Positions 53,572-61,873 of a DNA stretch of 64,000 nt are shown one piece after another. Positions within the stretch are counted from its first letter, which is position 1. Each line of letters begins with the position of its first letter. Made by a program: the position numbers and the translations under genes. The notes beneath the pieces were generated by a model. That model saw only the letters and a list, made by a program, of their open reading frames with translations, searched no databases and was not told the origin of the DNA. The DNA is from Foliamicus sp963666765 (GTDB taxonomy: Bacteria; Pseudomonadota; Gammaproteobacteria; Steroidobacterales; Foliamicaceae): positions 2,542,001 through 2,606,000 of the forward strand of contig OY762933.1 of the NCBI GenBank assembly GCA_963666765.1. Reading direction: 5' to 3'.

Positions 53572-54221
53572 TCCGTCACGCGCAATACGCGCTCGATGAT
53601 CACCGGCGCCGCCGGCACCTCGGCGCGGAAGGGACCGCCCGGACCGGTGGCGCGGTCGCCGATCGCATCGACCACCTCCATGCCGCTCACCACCCTGCCG
53701 AACACCGCATATCCCCAGCGTCCCGGCCGCGGATTCAGCGCCACGTTGTCCTGAAGATTGATGTAGAACTGGTTTTGCGCCGAGTGCGGGTCCCCGGTGC
53801 GGGCCATGGCAACGGCGCCGCGTAGATTGGAGCGGCCGTTGCCGGATTCGTTCGGCAATGTCTCGGCGATCGCACGCTCCTGGAAATCGACCGACCATCC
53901 GCCGCCCTGAATCACGAAATCCTTCACGACGCGATGGAAGATCGTGCCTTCATAAAAGCGGCTCGCCGAGAGGCGCAGGAACTGCGCCACGGTCAACGGC
54001 GCGTCGTTGGCGAACAGCTCCAGCGTGAAGGCGCCGGCGGTGGTTTCCACGCGCACCCGCGGAAAGGGATCGAAGGCCTCTTCCGCCTCGGCAGGCTCCT
54101 GCGCCACGGCTGCGCCGGCGCCCAGCGCCAGCAGGCACAGCGCCACAGCCCACCCCCGGGAAAGAGGGCGGCCCCCCTGGGAGTGAGGGCGTCCCGCCCT
54201 CTGAATTCTCGTATACCTCAT
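53568..54221 (-). CDS. Periplasmic cyclophilin-type peptidyl-prolyl isomerase
   Basis: 217 residues. The cyclophilin core is clear (GTIFHRVVKDFVIQGGG, with catalytic Arg in FHR; MARTGDPHSAQNQFYINL). A signal-like stretch (WAVALCLLALGAGAAVAQE) precedes it, suggesting export (PpiA-like). The first 20 residues from the ATG at 54221 are built from the REP palindrome 54185-54201 (residues 7-13, QRAGRPH), so the start is uncertain; a GTG at 54146 is an alternative. The ppi-lpxH pairing is common in gammaproteobacteria. Confidence 0.88.
   Translation of the reverse strand: MRYTRIQRAGRPHSQGGRPLSRGWAVALCLLALGAGAAVAQEPAEAEEAFDPFPRVRVETTAGAFTLELFANDAPLTVAQFLRLSASRFYEGTIFHRVVKDFVIQGGGWSVDFQERAIAETLPNESGNGRSNLRGAVAMARTGDPHSAQNQFYINLQDNVALNPRPGRWGYAVFGRVVSGMEVVDAIGDRATGPGGPFRAEVPAAPVIIERVLRVTE
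54185..54201. repeat. REP-like palindrome inside the PPIase reading frame
   Basis: GAGGGCGTCCCGCCCTC, identical to 23421-23437, lying between folD and the PPIase core and translated as part of the PPIase N-terminus. The preceding bases (AAAGAGGGCGGCCCCCCTGGGAGT) are also GC-rich and repeat-like. Confidence 0.65.
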
Positions 54222-54233
54222 TTTCCCTGCTCC

Positions 54234-55094
54234 CTACGAAACTCTCGTGTTGTATATCGCGGCATCCAGCGTGTTCTGCAGCAGCATGGCGACGGTCATG
54301 GGCCCCACGCCGCCCGGAACCGGGGCAATCCAGGCTGCGCGCTCGCAGGCCTCCTCGAATTCTACGTCGCCGCGCAGCGATCCGTCGCTCATGCGGGTAA
54401 TTCCGATGTCCAGCACAACCGCGCCGGGCCGTATCCATGCGCCGGGGACCAGCCCTGGCTTGCCCACGGCGCTGCACAGAATCTCCGCATCCGCAACATG
54501 CTTCTCGAGGTTGCCGGTGAAGCGGTGGCACACCGTTACGGTGGCGCCGGCCAGCAGCAGTTCCAGGGCCAGCGGCCGCCCCACCAGGTTGGAGGCGCCC
54601 AGCACCACGCAATGTTTGCCCTTCGGCTTGACGCCGATCCTTTCCAGCATGCGGATCACGCCCACCGCGGTGCAGGGCCGCAGCCGGGGCTCGCGCAGCG
54701 CCAGGAGGCCGAAGGTCAGCGGATGGAAGCCGTCCACGTCCTTGGACGGGTCAATCCGCTGGATGACGTTCAGGGTGTTGACCTGTCCGGGCAGCGGAAG
54801 CTGCACCAGGATGCCGTCCACGTTCCCGTCGCGATTGAATTCGTCGATCAGCGCCAGCAGGGCCGGCTCGTCCGTGTCCGCCGGAAGATTGCGGTCGATG
54901 GACAGGATTCCGGCGGAGGCGCAGGCGCGCCGCTTGTTGCGAACGTAGACCTGCGAGGCCGGATCCTCGCCAACCAGCACGGTAGCGAGCGCTGGCGCGC
55001 GGTGGCCCGACGCCTGGCGGTCCGCCACGGTCTGTCGGATTTCCTCGCGAATCGCCGCCGCGATGGCCTTTCCGTCTATCAGTTGCGCGGTCAT
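54234..55094 (-). CDS. folD: Methylenetetrahydrofolate dehydrogenase/cyclohydrolase
   Basis: 286 residues. Catalytic Lys in YVRNKRRACAS, GILVQLPLP, the DVDGFHP segment and NAD(P)-binding GASNLVGRPLA are all standard FolD motifs. It interconverts methylene-, methenyl- and formyl-tetrahydrofolate. It precedes the PPIase and lpxH on the same strand. Confidence 0.96.
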   Translation of the reverse strand: MTAQLIDGKAIAAAIREEIRQTVADRQASGHRAPALATVLVGEDPASQVYVRNKRRACASAGILSIDRNLPADTDEPALLALIDEFNRDGNVDGILVQLPLPGQVNTLNVIQRIDPSKDVDGFHPLTFGLLALREPRLRPCTAVGVIRMLERIGVKPKGKHCVVLGASNLVGRPLALELLLAGATVTVCHRFTGNLEKHVADAEILCSAVGKPGLVPGAWIRPGAVVLDIGITRMSDGSLRGDVEFEEACERAAWIAPVPGGVGPMTVAMLLQNTLDAAIYNTRVS

Positions 55095-55253
55095 GAGGAT
55101 TTCGCAGCGATTTTACCGACTGGCGAGCGCGCTAACCAGCGCGGCGGCAATACGGCCACCGGTCCCCGTTCAGGTGACGCGGGCCTGCAAGGTTGCTATC
55201 ATCCGGTGCTTCTTGAGCGGTCCCCGCGGGCCCCGCATCCGGGAGAGGAAAGC

Positions 55254-58211
55254 ATGCGATTTTCGATCATTCTTTGGGCGATGGTGCAGGCGATGCGATT
55301 GACCAGGCTCATGTACGCCGAGTTCAGGAATCGCCTCAAGGAACGGAACGTCACGGCGCAATTCAGGCTGCAGGACAACTCGCAGGGGCGGTGGGTGCAA
55401 ATCATGGACGGCAGGATCCGCTCGGGAAGCGGCATTCACGACAACCCGGACTTCGCCGTTGTATTCAAGAACCGGGCCATTGCCGAGGAATTCCTGACGC
55501 CGCCTTTCGACCAGCTCGTGCGGATCGACGCCGCCAAGAACTTCAAGCTGATGGTGGAAGGATCGGACGAGGCATCGGTCTGGTTCATGATCACGCTCAA
55601 CCGCATGCAGTCCATCCGCTGGAAGATCGGGACCGACATGGGCGACGGCGTGGTTCGCTATACCAACGGCACCAACGGCGGACCGATCTTCGTTTACGTC
55701 AAGGAGGGCAAGATCGTCCGGATCACGCCCGTGGACTTCGACAAGGACGACGCGCCTTCCTGGACCATCAGGGCGCGGGGCAAGGAATTCACGCCGCCGC
55801 GGCGCACCACGCTGGCCGCCCATGGGATGTGCCAGAAATCCATGGTCTATTCGAAGAACCGGATCCTTTACCCGATGAAGCGGGTGGACTTCGATCCGGA
55901 CGGAGAACGCAATATCCAGAACCGCGGCAAGTCGGAGTTCGAGCGCATCAGCTGGGACGAGGCGCTGGACATCGTGGAAAAGGAGATCAAGCGCTCCAAG
56001 AAGCATGGCCCCGGGGCCGTGCTGGTGGCGCACGGCTCGCATCACCAGTGGGGCAACCTCGGCCACTACCTGAGCGCCTTCAACCGCTTCTGGAACCTTG
56101 TCGGCTGCTCGAAGCTGCACAACAACCCCGACAGCTGGGAAGGCTGGTACTGGGGCGCCATGCATCACTGGGGTAACAGCATGCGCCTGGGCACGCCCGA
56201 GTTCTACGGCACGGTCGAGGACTGCCTGAAGGAAGCCGAACTGATCGTCTTCTGGTCGAGCGACCCGGATGCCAGCTACGGCTACGAGGGCACCGTCCGG
56301 CGCGAGTGGGCAAAAGAGCTGGGCATCCCCATGGTCCATATCGACCCGTTTCTGAATCACACGGCGGCCCATCTGGGCGGCAAGTGGATCTCGCCCAAGC
56401 CCGGCACCGATTCCGCGCTGGCCCAGGCCTTGTGCCACGTGTGGATCACCGAGGACCTCTACGACAGGGAATTCGTCGAGAAGCGCACCACCGGCTTCGA
56501 CGAATGGAAGGCCTACATCCTCGGCGAGTCGGACGGCACGCCGAAGACGCCCGAATGGCAGGAGGCCGAAACGAGGATTCCGGCGCGCGAGGTCCGGGCG
56601 CTGGCCCGGGAATGGGGCAGCAAGAAGACCTATCTCGGCGCCGGCGGCTGGGGCTGTGGCCTCGGCGGCGCCGGGCGCGGGCCGATGGGCATGCAGTGGG
56701 CGCGGATGATGACCATCCTGGGCGCAATGCAGGGCTTCGGCCGGGCGGGCGTCAACTTCGGCAATCTTCAGTTCGGGGCCCCGCTGGACTTCTCCTTCTA
56801 CTTTCCCGGCTATGCGGAAGGGAGCATGTCGGGCGAACTGGCCTACAGCGCCAATGCGGCCAACAACTACCAGCGCATGCCGCATGTCGTGACCATGAAC
56901 TCGTCGCGCCAGAACATTCCCAAGATTCGCCTGCCCGAGGCGATCATGGAAGGCAGCGCGATGGGCTTTCTCACCGACGTTTCCTCCGTGCGGGGCCAGT
57001 TCCTGCGATTCGGCTACCCGGCGCCCGGTCACGCCAAGATCCAGATGATGTACAAGTACGGAAGTTCTTCCTTCGGCACCATGGTCGATTCCAACCGCTG
57101 GGTGCGGATGTACCAGTCGGAAAACCTGCCCTTCGTGGTCAACCAGTCGGTATGGATGGAAGGCGAGACGCCGTATTCGGACGTCATTCTTCCCGCCTGC
57201 ACCGTGTTCGAGCGCTGGGACATCGGCGAGTACTACAACGTCGGCGCGGGCTACGTGCATCACATGTTCTCGATGGTCAATCACCGGGTGGTGTCGCTGC
57301 AGCACAAGTGCATCGAGCCGCTGGGCGAGTCGAAGTCCGACTACGACATCTTCCTCGCCGTGGCCGAACGCCTGGGGCTCGGCGCGATGTACTCGGAAGG
57401 CGGCAATACCGAGCTGGACTGGTGCAAGCGGGTGTTCGATTCATCGGACGTGGCCAAGCACACCACCTGGAAGGAGTTCCTCAAGAAAGGCTACTTCGTG
57501 GTGCCCGCGGACCCGGAAGATGCGCGCGCGCCCACGGCCAATCGCTGGTACTACGAGGGGCGGAAGAAGGACACGCCCGAGCCGTATCCGCTGCCGGCGG
57601 ATTACGTGGGCGAGTTCGGCGAAGGACTGCAGACGACTTCCGGCAAGTTCGAGTTCCTGCCCGAAACCCTGAGCCAGATCGACGATCCGGCGCGGCCGCC
57701 GCTCAACAAGTACCTGAAGAGCTACGAGAACGCCGAAGCCGAACCGGCCCTGGCGGACTTTCCCCTGCAGCTGCTGACGCCGCACACCCGGTACCCGTTT
57801 CACATCATGGGGGACGACGAGGGCTGCACGCTGCAGGACATCCGTGAGCACCGCGTAACCGTGAACGGCCACTCATACCTGGTGGCGCGCGTCAATCGCC
57901 AGGACGCGGAGGCCAGGGGGATCAAGGACGACGACCTCATACGCCTGTGGAACCTCAGGGGCTCGGTGGTCTGCGCCGCCCAGGTGACGGACCGGCTCAG
58001 GCCGGGCGTGGTCAGCGCCTGTACCGGGTCGGCGCAATACCGGCCGGTGGGCGAGCCGGGCAATTCGACCGATCTCGGTGGCTGTGTGAACATGCTGAGC
58101 CCGAAGAAGACGATTACCGAGCAGTCCAGCGGCATGGCGCCGAACACCAGCCTGATTCAGTTCGAGAAATGGACCGGCGTGGATACCTGGCAACGGTCGG
58201 AGGCGGCGTAA
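55254..58211 (+). CDS. Transhydroxylase-like molybdopterin oxidoreductase, large subunit, with N-terminal SCP2-like domain
   Basis: 985 residues from the ATG at 55254 (ribosome site GAGAGGAAA). Residues about 15-120 look like an SCP2 sterol-carrier domain (FRLQDNSQGRWVQIMDG ... NFKLMVEGSDEASVWFMI). From about 135 the protein is a DMSO-reductase-family subunit without N-terminal cluster cysteines. The active-site segment HNNPDSWEGWYWG keeps D293-S294-W295, matching Asp174-Ser175-Trp176 of Pelobacter AthL (pyrogallol-phloroglucinol transhydroxylase), with GSHHQWG about 30 residues before, as for His144. Without the extra domain the length fits AthL (about 875). Likely modifies a phenolic or similar substrate; the SCP2 fusion is new to me. 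MoCo comes through MoeA. Confidence 0.85.
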   Translation: MRFSIILWAMVQAMRLTRLMYAEFRNRLKERNVTAQFRLQDNSQGRWVQIMDGRIRSGSGIHDNPDFAVVFKNRAIAEEFLTPPFDQLVRIDAAKNFKLMVEGSDEASVWFMITLNRMQSIRWKIGTDMGDGVVRYTNGTNGGPIFVYVKEGKIVRITPVDFDKDDAPSWTIRARGKEFTPPRRTTLAAHGMCQKSMVYSKNRILYPMKRVDFDPDGERNIQNRGKSEFERISWDEALDIVEKEIKRSKKHGPGAVLVAHGSHHQWGNLGHYLSAFNRFWNLVGCSKLHNNPDSWEGWYWGAMHHWGNSMRLGTPEFYGTVEDCLKEAELIVFWSSDPDASYGYEGTVRREWAKELGIPMVHIDPFLNHTAAHLGGKWISPKPGTDSALAQALCHVWITEDLYDREFVEKRTTGFDEWKAYILGESDGTPKTPEWQEAETRIPAREVRALAREWGSKKTYLGAGGWGCGLGGAGRGPMGMQWARMMTILGAMQGFGRAGVNFGNLQFGAPLDFSFYFPGYAEGSMSGELAYSANAANNYQRMPHVVTMNSSRQNIPKIRLPEAIMEGSAMGFLTDVSSVRGQFLRFGYPAPGHAKIQMMYKYGSSSFGTMVDSNRWVRMYQSENLPFVVNQSVWMEGETPYSDVILPACTVFERWDIGEYYNVGAGYVHHMFSMVNHRVVSLQHKCIEPLGESKSDYDIFLAVAERLGLGAMYSEGGNTELDWCKRVFDSSDVAKHTTWKEFLKKGYFVVPADPEDARAPTANRWYYEGRKKDTPEPYPLPADYVGEFGEGLQTTSGKFEFLPETLSQIDDPARPPLNKYLKSYENAEAEPALADFPLQLLTPHTRYPFHIMGDDEGCTLQDIREHRVTVNGHSYLVARVNRQDAEARGIKDDDLIRLWNLRGSVVCAAQVTDRLRPGVVSACTGSAQYRPVGEPGNSTDLGGCVNMLSPKKTITEQSSGMAPNTSLIQFEKWTGVDTWQRSEAA

Positions 58212-59062
58212 TGGCAGCGAAATGGAACATGATCGTCGACATCGCGCGCTGCGATAACTGCCGCAACTGCTTCCTGGCGACCAAGGACGAGCACATCGGC
58301 AACGAGTTTCCGGGCTATTCCGCGCCGCAGCCGGAACGCGGGCACAGTTGGGTGGACATCAAGCGCCGTGAGCGCGGCAGCTGGCCGGCGGTCGAGGCGC
58401 ACTTCATGCCGGTGATGTGCAACCACTGCGATGACGCGCCCTGCATGAAGGCGGCAAAGGACGGCGCCGTCACCAAGCGCGCCGACGGCATCGTGCTGAT
58501 CGATCCGGTCAAGTCGAAGGGACAGAAGGAGATCGCCGATGCCTGTCCCTACGGCGCCATCTACTGGAACGAGGAAGAACAGGTCCCTCAGGCCTGGTTC
58601 TTCGATGCGCACCTCCTGGACAAGGGCTGGGACAAGACGCGGATCGAGCAATGCTGTCCGACCAACGCTTTCCGGTCGGTGAAGGTCGAGGACAGGGAGA
58701 TGCAGCGGATCAGCGAGGAAGAAGGCCTGGAAGTCCGCAAGCCGGAACTCGGCACCCGGCCGCGTGTGCATTACAGGAACATGCACCTGATGACCCACTG
58801 CTTCGTGGCGGGGTCGGTCGTCGTTGACGCCGACGGGGTTGAGGAGTGCGCCCCGGACGCGGAGGTCGTGCTGGAACAGGACGGCAGGGAACTGGCGCGA
58901 ACCACAAGCGATACATTCGGCGATTTCCGCTTCGACAAACTTGCGAAGAACAGCGGCCAGTATCGCGTGCAGATCAAATCGGATGCATCCGGCAGCGCTT
59001 CGGCAACGTTCGAACTCGGCGAGGAGTGCCTTTACATCGGCGCCATTTCACTGGCGAACTAG
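58211..59062 (+). CDS. Transhydroxylase-like iron-sulfur small subunit with C-terminal Cna_B-like domain
   Basis: 283 residues, overlapping the large subunit by one base. Cysteine groups for [4Fe-4S] clusters are at C14/C17/C20 (RCDNCRNC), VMCNHCDDAPC, ADACPYGAI and QCCPTNAF, as in DMSO-reductase-family electron-transfer subunits. The last 80 or so residues form a beta-rich carboxypeptidase-regulatory/Cna_B-like domain (APDAEVVLEQDGRELARTTSDTFGDFRF), also found in the transhydroxylase BthL subunit. This domain order supports the assignment of the pair. Stop at 59060-59062. Confidence 0.88.
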   Translation: MAAKWNMIVDIARCDNCRNCFLATKDEHIGNEFPGYSAPQPERGHSWVDIKRRERGSWPAVEAHFMPVMCNHCDDAPCMKAAKDGAVTKRADGIVLIDPVKSKGQKEIADACPYGAIYWNEEEQVPQAWFFDAHLLDKGWDKTRIEQCCPTNAFRSVKVEDREMQRISEEEGLEVRKPELGTRPRVHYRNMHLMTHCFVAGSVVVDADGVEECAPDAEVVLEQDGRELARTTSDTFGDFRFDKLAKNSGQYRVQIKSDASGSASATFELGEECLYIGAISLAN

Positions 59063-59064
59063 GG

Positions 59065-59229
59065 CTAGGGCCTGTTCACACTATGCGATGCCGCTCTGCC
59101 GGGGCTGTTTTCCTGCCGGGCGGCGTTGCCGCGCTCTTGTGTGGGCCCGCCACACGGCGCTTGCGGCGCCTTGCCGGGCAAGAAAACAGCCCCGGCAGAG
59201 CGGCATCGCATAGTGTGAACAGGCCCTAG
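59065..59229. mobile_element. 165-bp palindromic MITE-like element, copy A
   Basis: Perfect 48-bp inverted arms: 59065-59112 (from CTAGGGCCTGTTCACACTAT) and 59182-59229, around a GC-rich centre of about 70 bases, with CTAG at both ends. It has no coding capacity. It lies between the transhydroxylase small subunit and an HU-like gene, whose TAG stop (59226-59228) is part of the element. Size and ends match the element at 61695. The TA-containing ends suggest an IS630/Tc1-like source; the family is inferred, not identified. Confidence 0.8.
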
Positions 59230-59624
59230 TTCTCGTCGTGCTCGCGAATGGCTTTTTTCAGTTTCGGTGACGGCCGAAAGAGGACCCCCAGTCGAACCGG
59301 GACGCTGATCAGCGCGTCATCATCGTCGATGTCCGCTCCGGGCAGGCGCACCTTCATCGGCTTGTATTGCCGGGGCATGAGCCGTCCGAATCCTCTGAGC
59401 GTGACCTCCCGATTCTCGGCCAGCCCCTGGCCGACCACATCGATGAATTCATTGATCGCCTTACGCGCCAGCTCGAAATGCGGAACGCTCCTTCGCGACT
59501 CGCGGGTAACCATTCTGGGTGCGGGCGCCTGGGGGGGCAGGTTGTCGCGGAATTGCAACGCCACTTCCCTGATCATGTCGCGACGTCCAAGCTTCCTGCT
59601 CTTCCCGGACTTCTTCAAAGTCAT
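59226..59624 (-). CDS. HU/IHF-like DNA-binding protein (atypical)
   Basis: 132 residues. The HU fold is recognisable: helices (FELARKAINEFIDVVGQGLAE), the GFGRL turn, a beta-arm region and a C-terminal FRPSPKLKKAI like HU F.PGK.LK. The canonical arm RNP.TG is replaced by a longer VRLPGADIDDDD with acidic residues, and the N-terminus is basic (MTLKKSGKSRK). A histone-like role is likely, but DNA bending and specificity may differ. It is divergent from another HU-like gene 108 bases away. Confidence 0.75.
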   Translation of the reverse strand: MTLKKSGKSRKLGRRDMIREVALQFRDNLPPQAPAPRMVTRESRRSVPHFELARKAINEFIDVVGQGLAENREVTLRGFGRLMPRQYKPMKVRLPGADIDDDDALISVPVRLGVLFRPSPKLKKAIREHDEN

Positions 59625-59732
59625 GTTTGCCGTCGCCCCCCGACTTGGCCCCTGGCAATCTGTATAGTAATCCTCCCAAATGGGTTATGGCAATGGCCTT
59701 GTTTCGCCCACAAGAATCATGGGATAAACAAC

Positions 59733-60071
59733 ATGCGCTCACGTGAAAAAAACACTCCCGTTGTGCGTGCCGATATCGAAAAGCGGTTCAGGGAAAACCT
59801 GAACATGACGATATTCGGCGCCGGCGCCATGGCAAAGGCCATTCTGGAGGTTTTCAGCCGCAATCTGGTCGAAGGCGCCACGATTGACCTGCGCACGGTG
59901 GGGAAGTTCGAAACGAAACTCAAGGCCGCCCGGATGCACCACATGGTGACCGGCGCCGCGAACGGGCGCATGAGGATGACGCCGGCCCGCCGGGTGGTGC
60001 GGTTTTCGCCTTCCAAGAAGCTGCGCGCGCGCATGATCGCCCATCACGAGGCAAATCGCGGGAAGCTCTGA
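59733..60071 (+). CDS. HU/IHF-like DNA-binding protein (short, atypical)
   Basis: 112 residues from the ATG at 59733. It has the HU-like order of helices (IDLRTVGKFETK as the turn), an arm region with ARMHHMVTGAANGRMRMTPARRVV and a C-terminal FSPSKKLRARM. It is basic and cytosolic, likely dimerising with itself or with the divergent HU-like protein. The 108-base gap between them could be a shared regulatory region. It converges on the Baeyer-Villiger monooxygenase. Confidence 0.75.
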   Translation: MRSREKNTPVVRADIEKRFRENLNMTIFGAGAMAKAILEVFSRNLVEGATIDLRTVGKFETKLKAARMHHMVTGAANGRMRMTPARRVVRFSPSKKLRARMIAHHEANRGKL

Positions 60072-60108
60072 TTGAGACCGCTTGCGGCTTGCGCCCGGGC
60101 CGGCGCCG

Positions 60109-61713
60109 TCAGGTCAGGTCGAAGCCGCGGTAGCCCTTTTCAACCACCCGCTCGCAATGCTCCGCGTAGGCGGGAAAGCCGCCCGCGTAGGGCATGAAGC
60201 CGCCCGGCTTGCCCGGGATATTGGCGCCCGTGTACCAGGACGCGCAGTTGCCGCGTATGGACTGTTGCGCCGCCTCGTCGTTGTGCGCGGCCCAGTCGTC
60301 TTCCTCCCGCGCCTTCGCTTCGATTGCGTCCAGCCCGCGGTCGCGCATTTGGACGAGGCAATCGGCGATCCAGTCGACATGTTGCTCGATACCGGTCACC
60401 ATGTTGATCAGCACCGACGGGCTGCCCGGTCCGTTGATCATGAACAGGTTGGGGAAACCCTGCGTCGCCAGGCCGAGATACGCGCGCGGGCCCTCCGCCC
60501 ACTTCTCCTTTAGCGGCAGGCCGTCCCGGCCTCTCAGGTCCACGGCCAGCAACGCTCCTGTGATGGCGTCGTAGCCGGTGGCGAACACGATGGCGTCCAC
60601 CGCATGCACCGTGTGGCCGACGCGAACGCCCTCGGGCACGATGCCGTCAATCGGCTCGCGGCGGATGTCCACCAGCGTCACGTTGTCCCGGTTGTACGTC
60701 GGGTAGTAGTCCGTATCCACGCACATGCGCCGGCAGCCCAGCGGGAAGTCCGGCGTCAGCAGGTCGGCCACCTCTTCGTCGTCCACCAGCTCCCGGATCT
60801 TGCCCCGCACGAAGTCGGACGCCGTCCGGTTGGCGTCCTCGCTGAACAGCAGATCGGCGAAGGCGCCCTGGAACGCCAGCCCGTAGTTCCGCCACCACCG
60901 CTCGTACACTTCTTCCCTTTCCGCGTCGGAAACGGCCAGCGCGGACCGGCCCGCCGGCTTGAACGGCAGCGCGGTAAAGCCCTTCTTCGATGCCGCGCGA
61001 ATCTCGCCGTATCGGGACCTGACCTCGCGCAACTCGTGCGGATCGAGCGGACGGTTGCTGGCCGGCACGGCGTAGTTGGGCGTGCGCTGAAACACAGTCA
61101 CATGCTCGGCCTGCTCCGCGATCAGCGGAATCGACTGAATGCCGGACGACCCCGTGCCGATCACCGCCACCTTCAGGCCCGTGAAATCCACCCCCTGGTG
61201 CGGCCACTGTCCGGTGTGATACCACTCGCCCGCGAAGCTGTCGCGCCCGGGAATGTCCGGCAGACTGGGCGTGGAAAGAACGCCGCTCGCCATGACACAG
61301 AACCGCGCCCTGTGCGTCTGCCCGTCGTCGGTCGTGACCGTCCAGTGCGACGGCGCATCGGCCGACGCCTCCTGGAACCGGGCTGCAGTGACCCGCGTGT
61401 TGAACTGGATGTGCCGGCGCAGGTCGAACCGGTCGGCCACATGGCGGATGTACGAGAGAATCTCAGGCTGGGACGCATACCGCTCCGACCACTCCCACTC
61501 CTGCTGAAGATCGTCGTCGAACTGGTACGAGTAATAAATGCTCTCGATGTCGCAGCGGCACCCCGGATAGCGGTTCCAGTACCAGGTGCCCCCCACGTCG
61601 TCGCCCGCCTCGAACGCCTGTACCGAAAAGCCGAGGCGGCGGAACTTGTGGACGGCATAAACGCCGGCGAATCCCGCCCCCACCACAATCAGATCTAGTG
61701 TGCTGTCTCGCAA
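60109..61713 (-). CDS. Baeyer-Villiger flavin monooxygenase (CHMO-like)
   Basis: 534 residues. FAD motif VVGAGFAGVYA, GGTWYWNRYPGCRCDIES and the BVMO fingerprint FAGEWYHTGQWP (160-171), plus a second Rossmann motif (VAVIGTGSSGIQ) for NADPH, identify a type I BVMO like cyclohexanone or steroid monooxygenase. It inserts oxygen next to a ketone to give a lactone or ester. The start is TTG 61713, with AAAGG upstream, both inside palindromic element copy B, so MRDSTLD is element-encoded. Confidence 0.9.
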   Translation of the reverse strand: MRDSTLDLIVVGAGFAGVYAVHKFRRLGFSVQAFEAGDDVGGTWYWNRYPGCRCDIESIYYSYQFDDDLQQEWEWSERYASQPEILSYIRHVADRFDLRRHIQFNTRVTAARFQEASADAPSHWTVTTDDGQTHRARFCVMASGVLSTPSLPDIPGRDSFAGEWYHTGQWPHQGVDFTGLKVAVIGTGSSGIQSIPLIAEQAEHVTVFQRTPNYAVPASNRPLDPHELREVRSRYGEIRAASKKGFTALPFKPAGRSALAVSDAEREEVYERWWRNYGLAFQGAFADLLFSEDANRTASDFVRGKIRELVDDEEVADLLTPDFPLGCRRMCVDTDYYPTYNRDNVTLVDIRREPIDGIVPEGVRVGHTVHAVDAIVFATGYDAITGALLAVDLRGRDGLPLKEKWAEGPRAYLGLATQGFPNLFMINGPGSPSVLINMVTGIEQHVDWIADCLVQMRDRGLDAIEAKAREEDDWAAHNDEAAQQSIRGNCASWYTGANIPGKPGGFMPYAGGFPAYAEHCERVVEKGYRGFDLT

Positions 61714-61860
61714 TTGCGTTGCCTTTCAGCGTGTCCCCTGCGGCCTGTGGCCGCGTTGCGCTCCTTGGCAATGGGAACCACCATTCCCGGCGGAACGCGC
61801 CTTGCCACAGGCCGCAGGGGACGCGCTGAAAGGCAACGCAATTGCGAGACAGCACACTAG
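61695..61860. mobile_element. 166-bp palindromic MITE-like element, copy B
   Basis: Arms 61695-61751 and 61804-61860 are 57-bp inverted repeats with one mismatch, starting CTAGTGTGCTGTCTCGCAAT and ending in CTAG; a small inner hairpin is AATGGGAACCACCATTCCC. It has the same length and ends as the element at 59065 and a related centre (GCGTTG..CGCTC..TTG and GCGCCTTGCC). It overlaps the start of the BVMO gene. No coding capacity. Confidence 0.8.
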
Positions 61861-61873
61861 CATCGCGCGCGGA

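Noticed and set aside
53934..55253. Long N-terminal extension of the transhydroxylase-like frame
   Set aside because: The frame is open through the antisense of the PPIase and folD genes, but the sequence there is not protein-like; the ATG at 55254 has a ribosome site and starts the SCP2-like domain.
55170..57305. 711-residue minus-strand frame opposite the transhydroxylase-like gene
   Set aside because: Shadow frame of the large subunit; composition is high in R, H and A with no motif.
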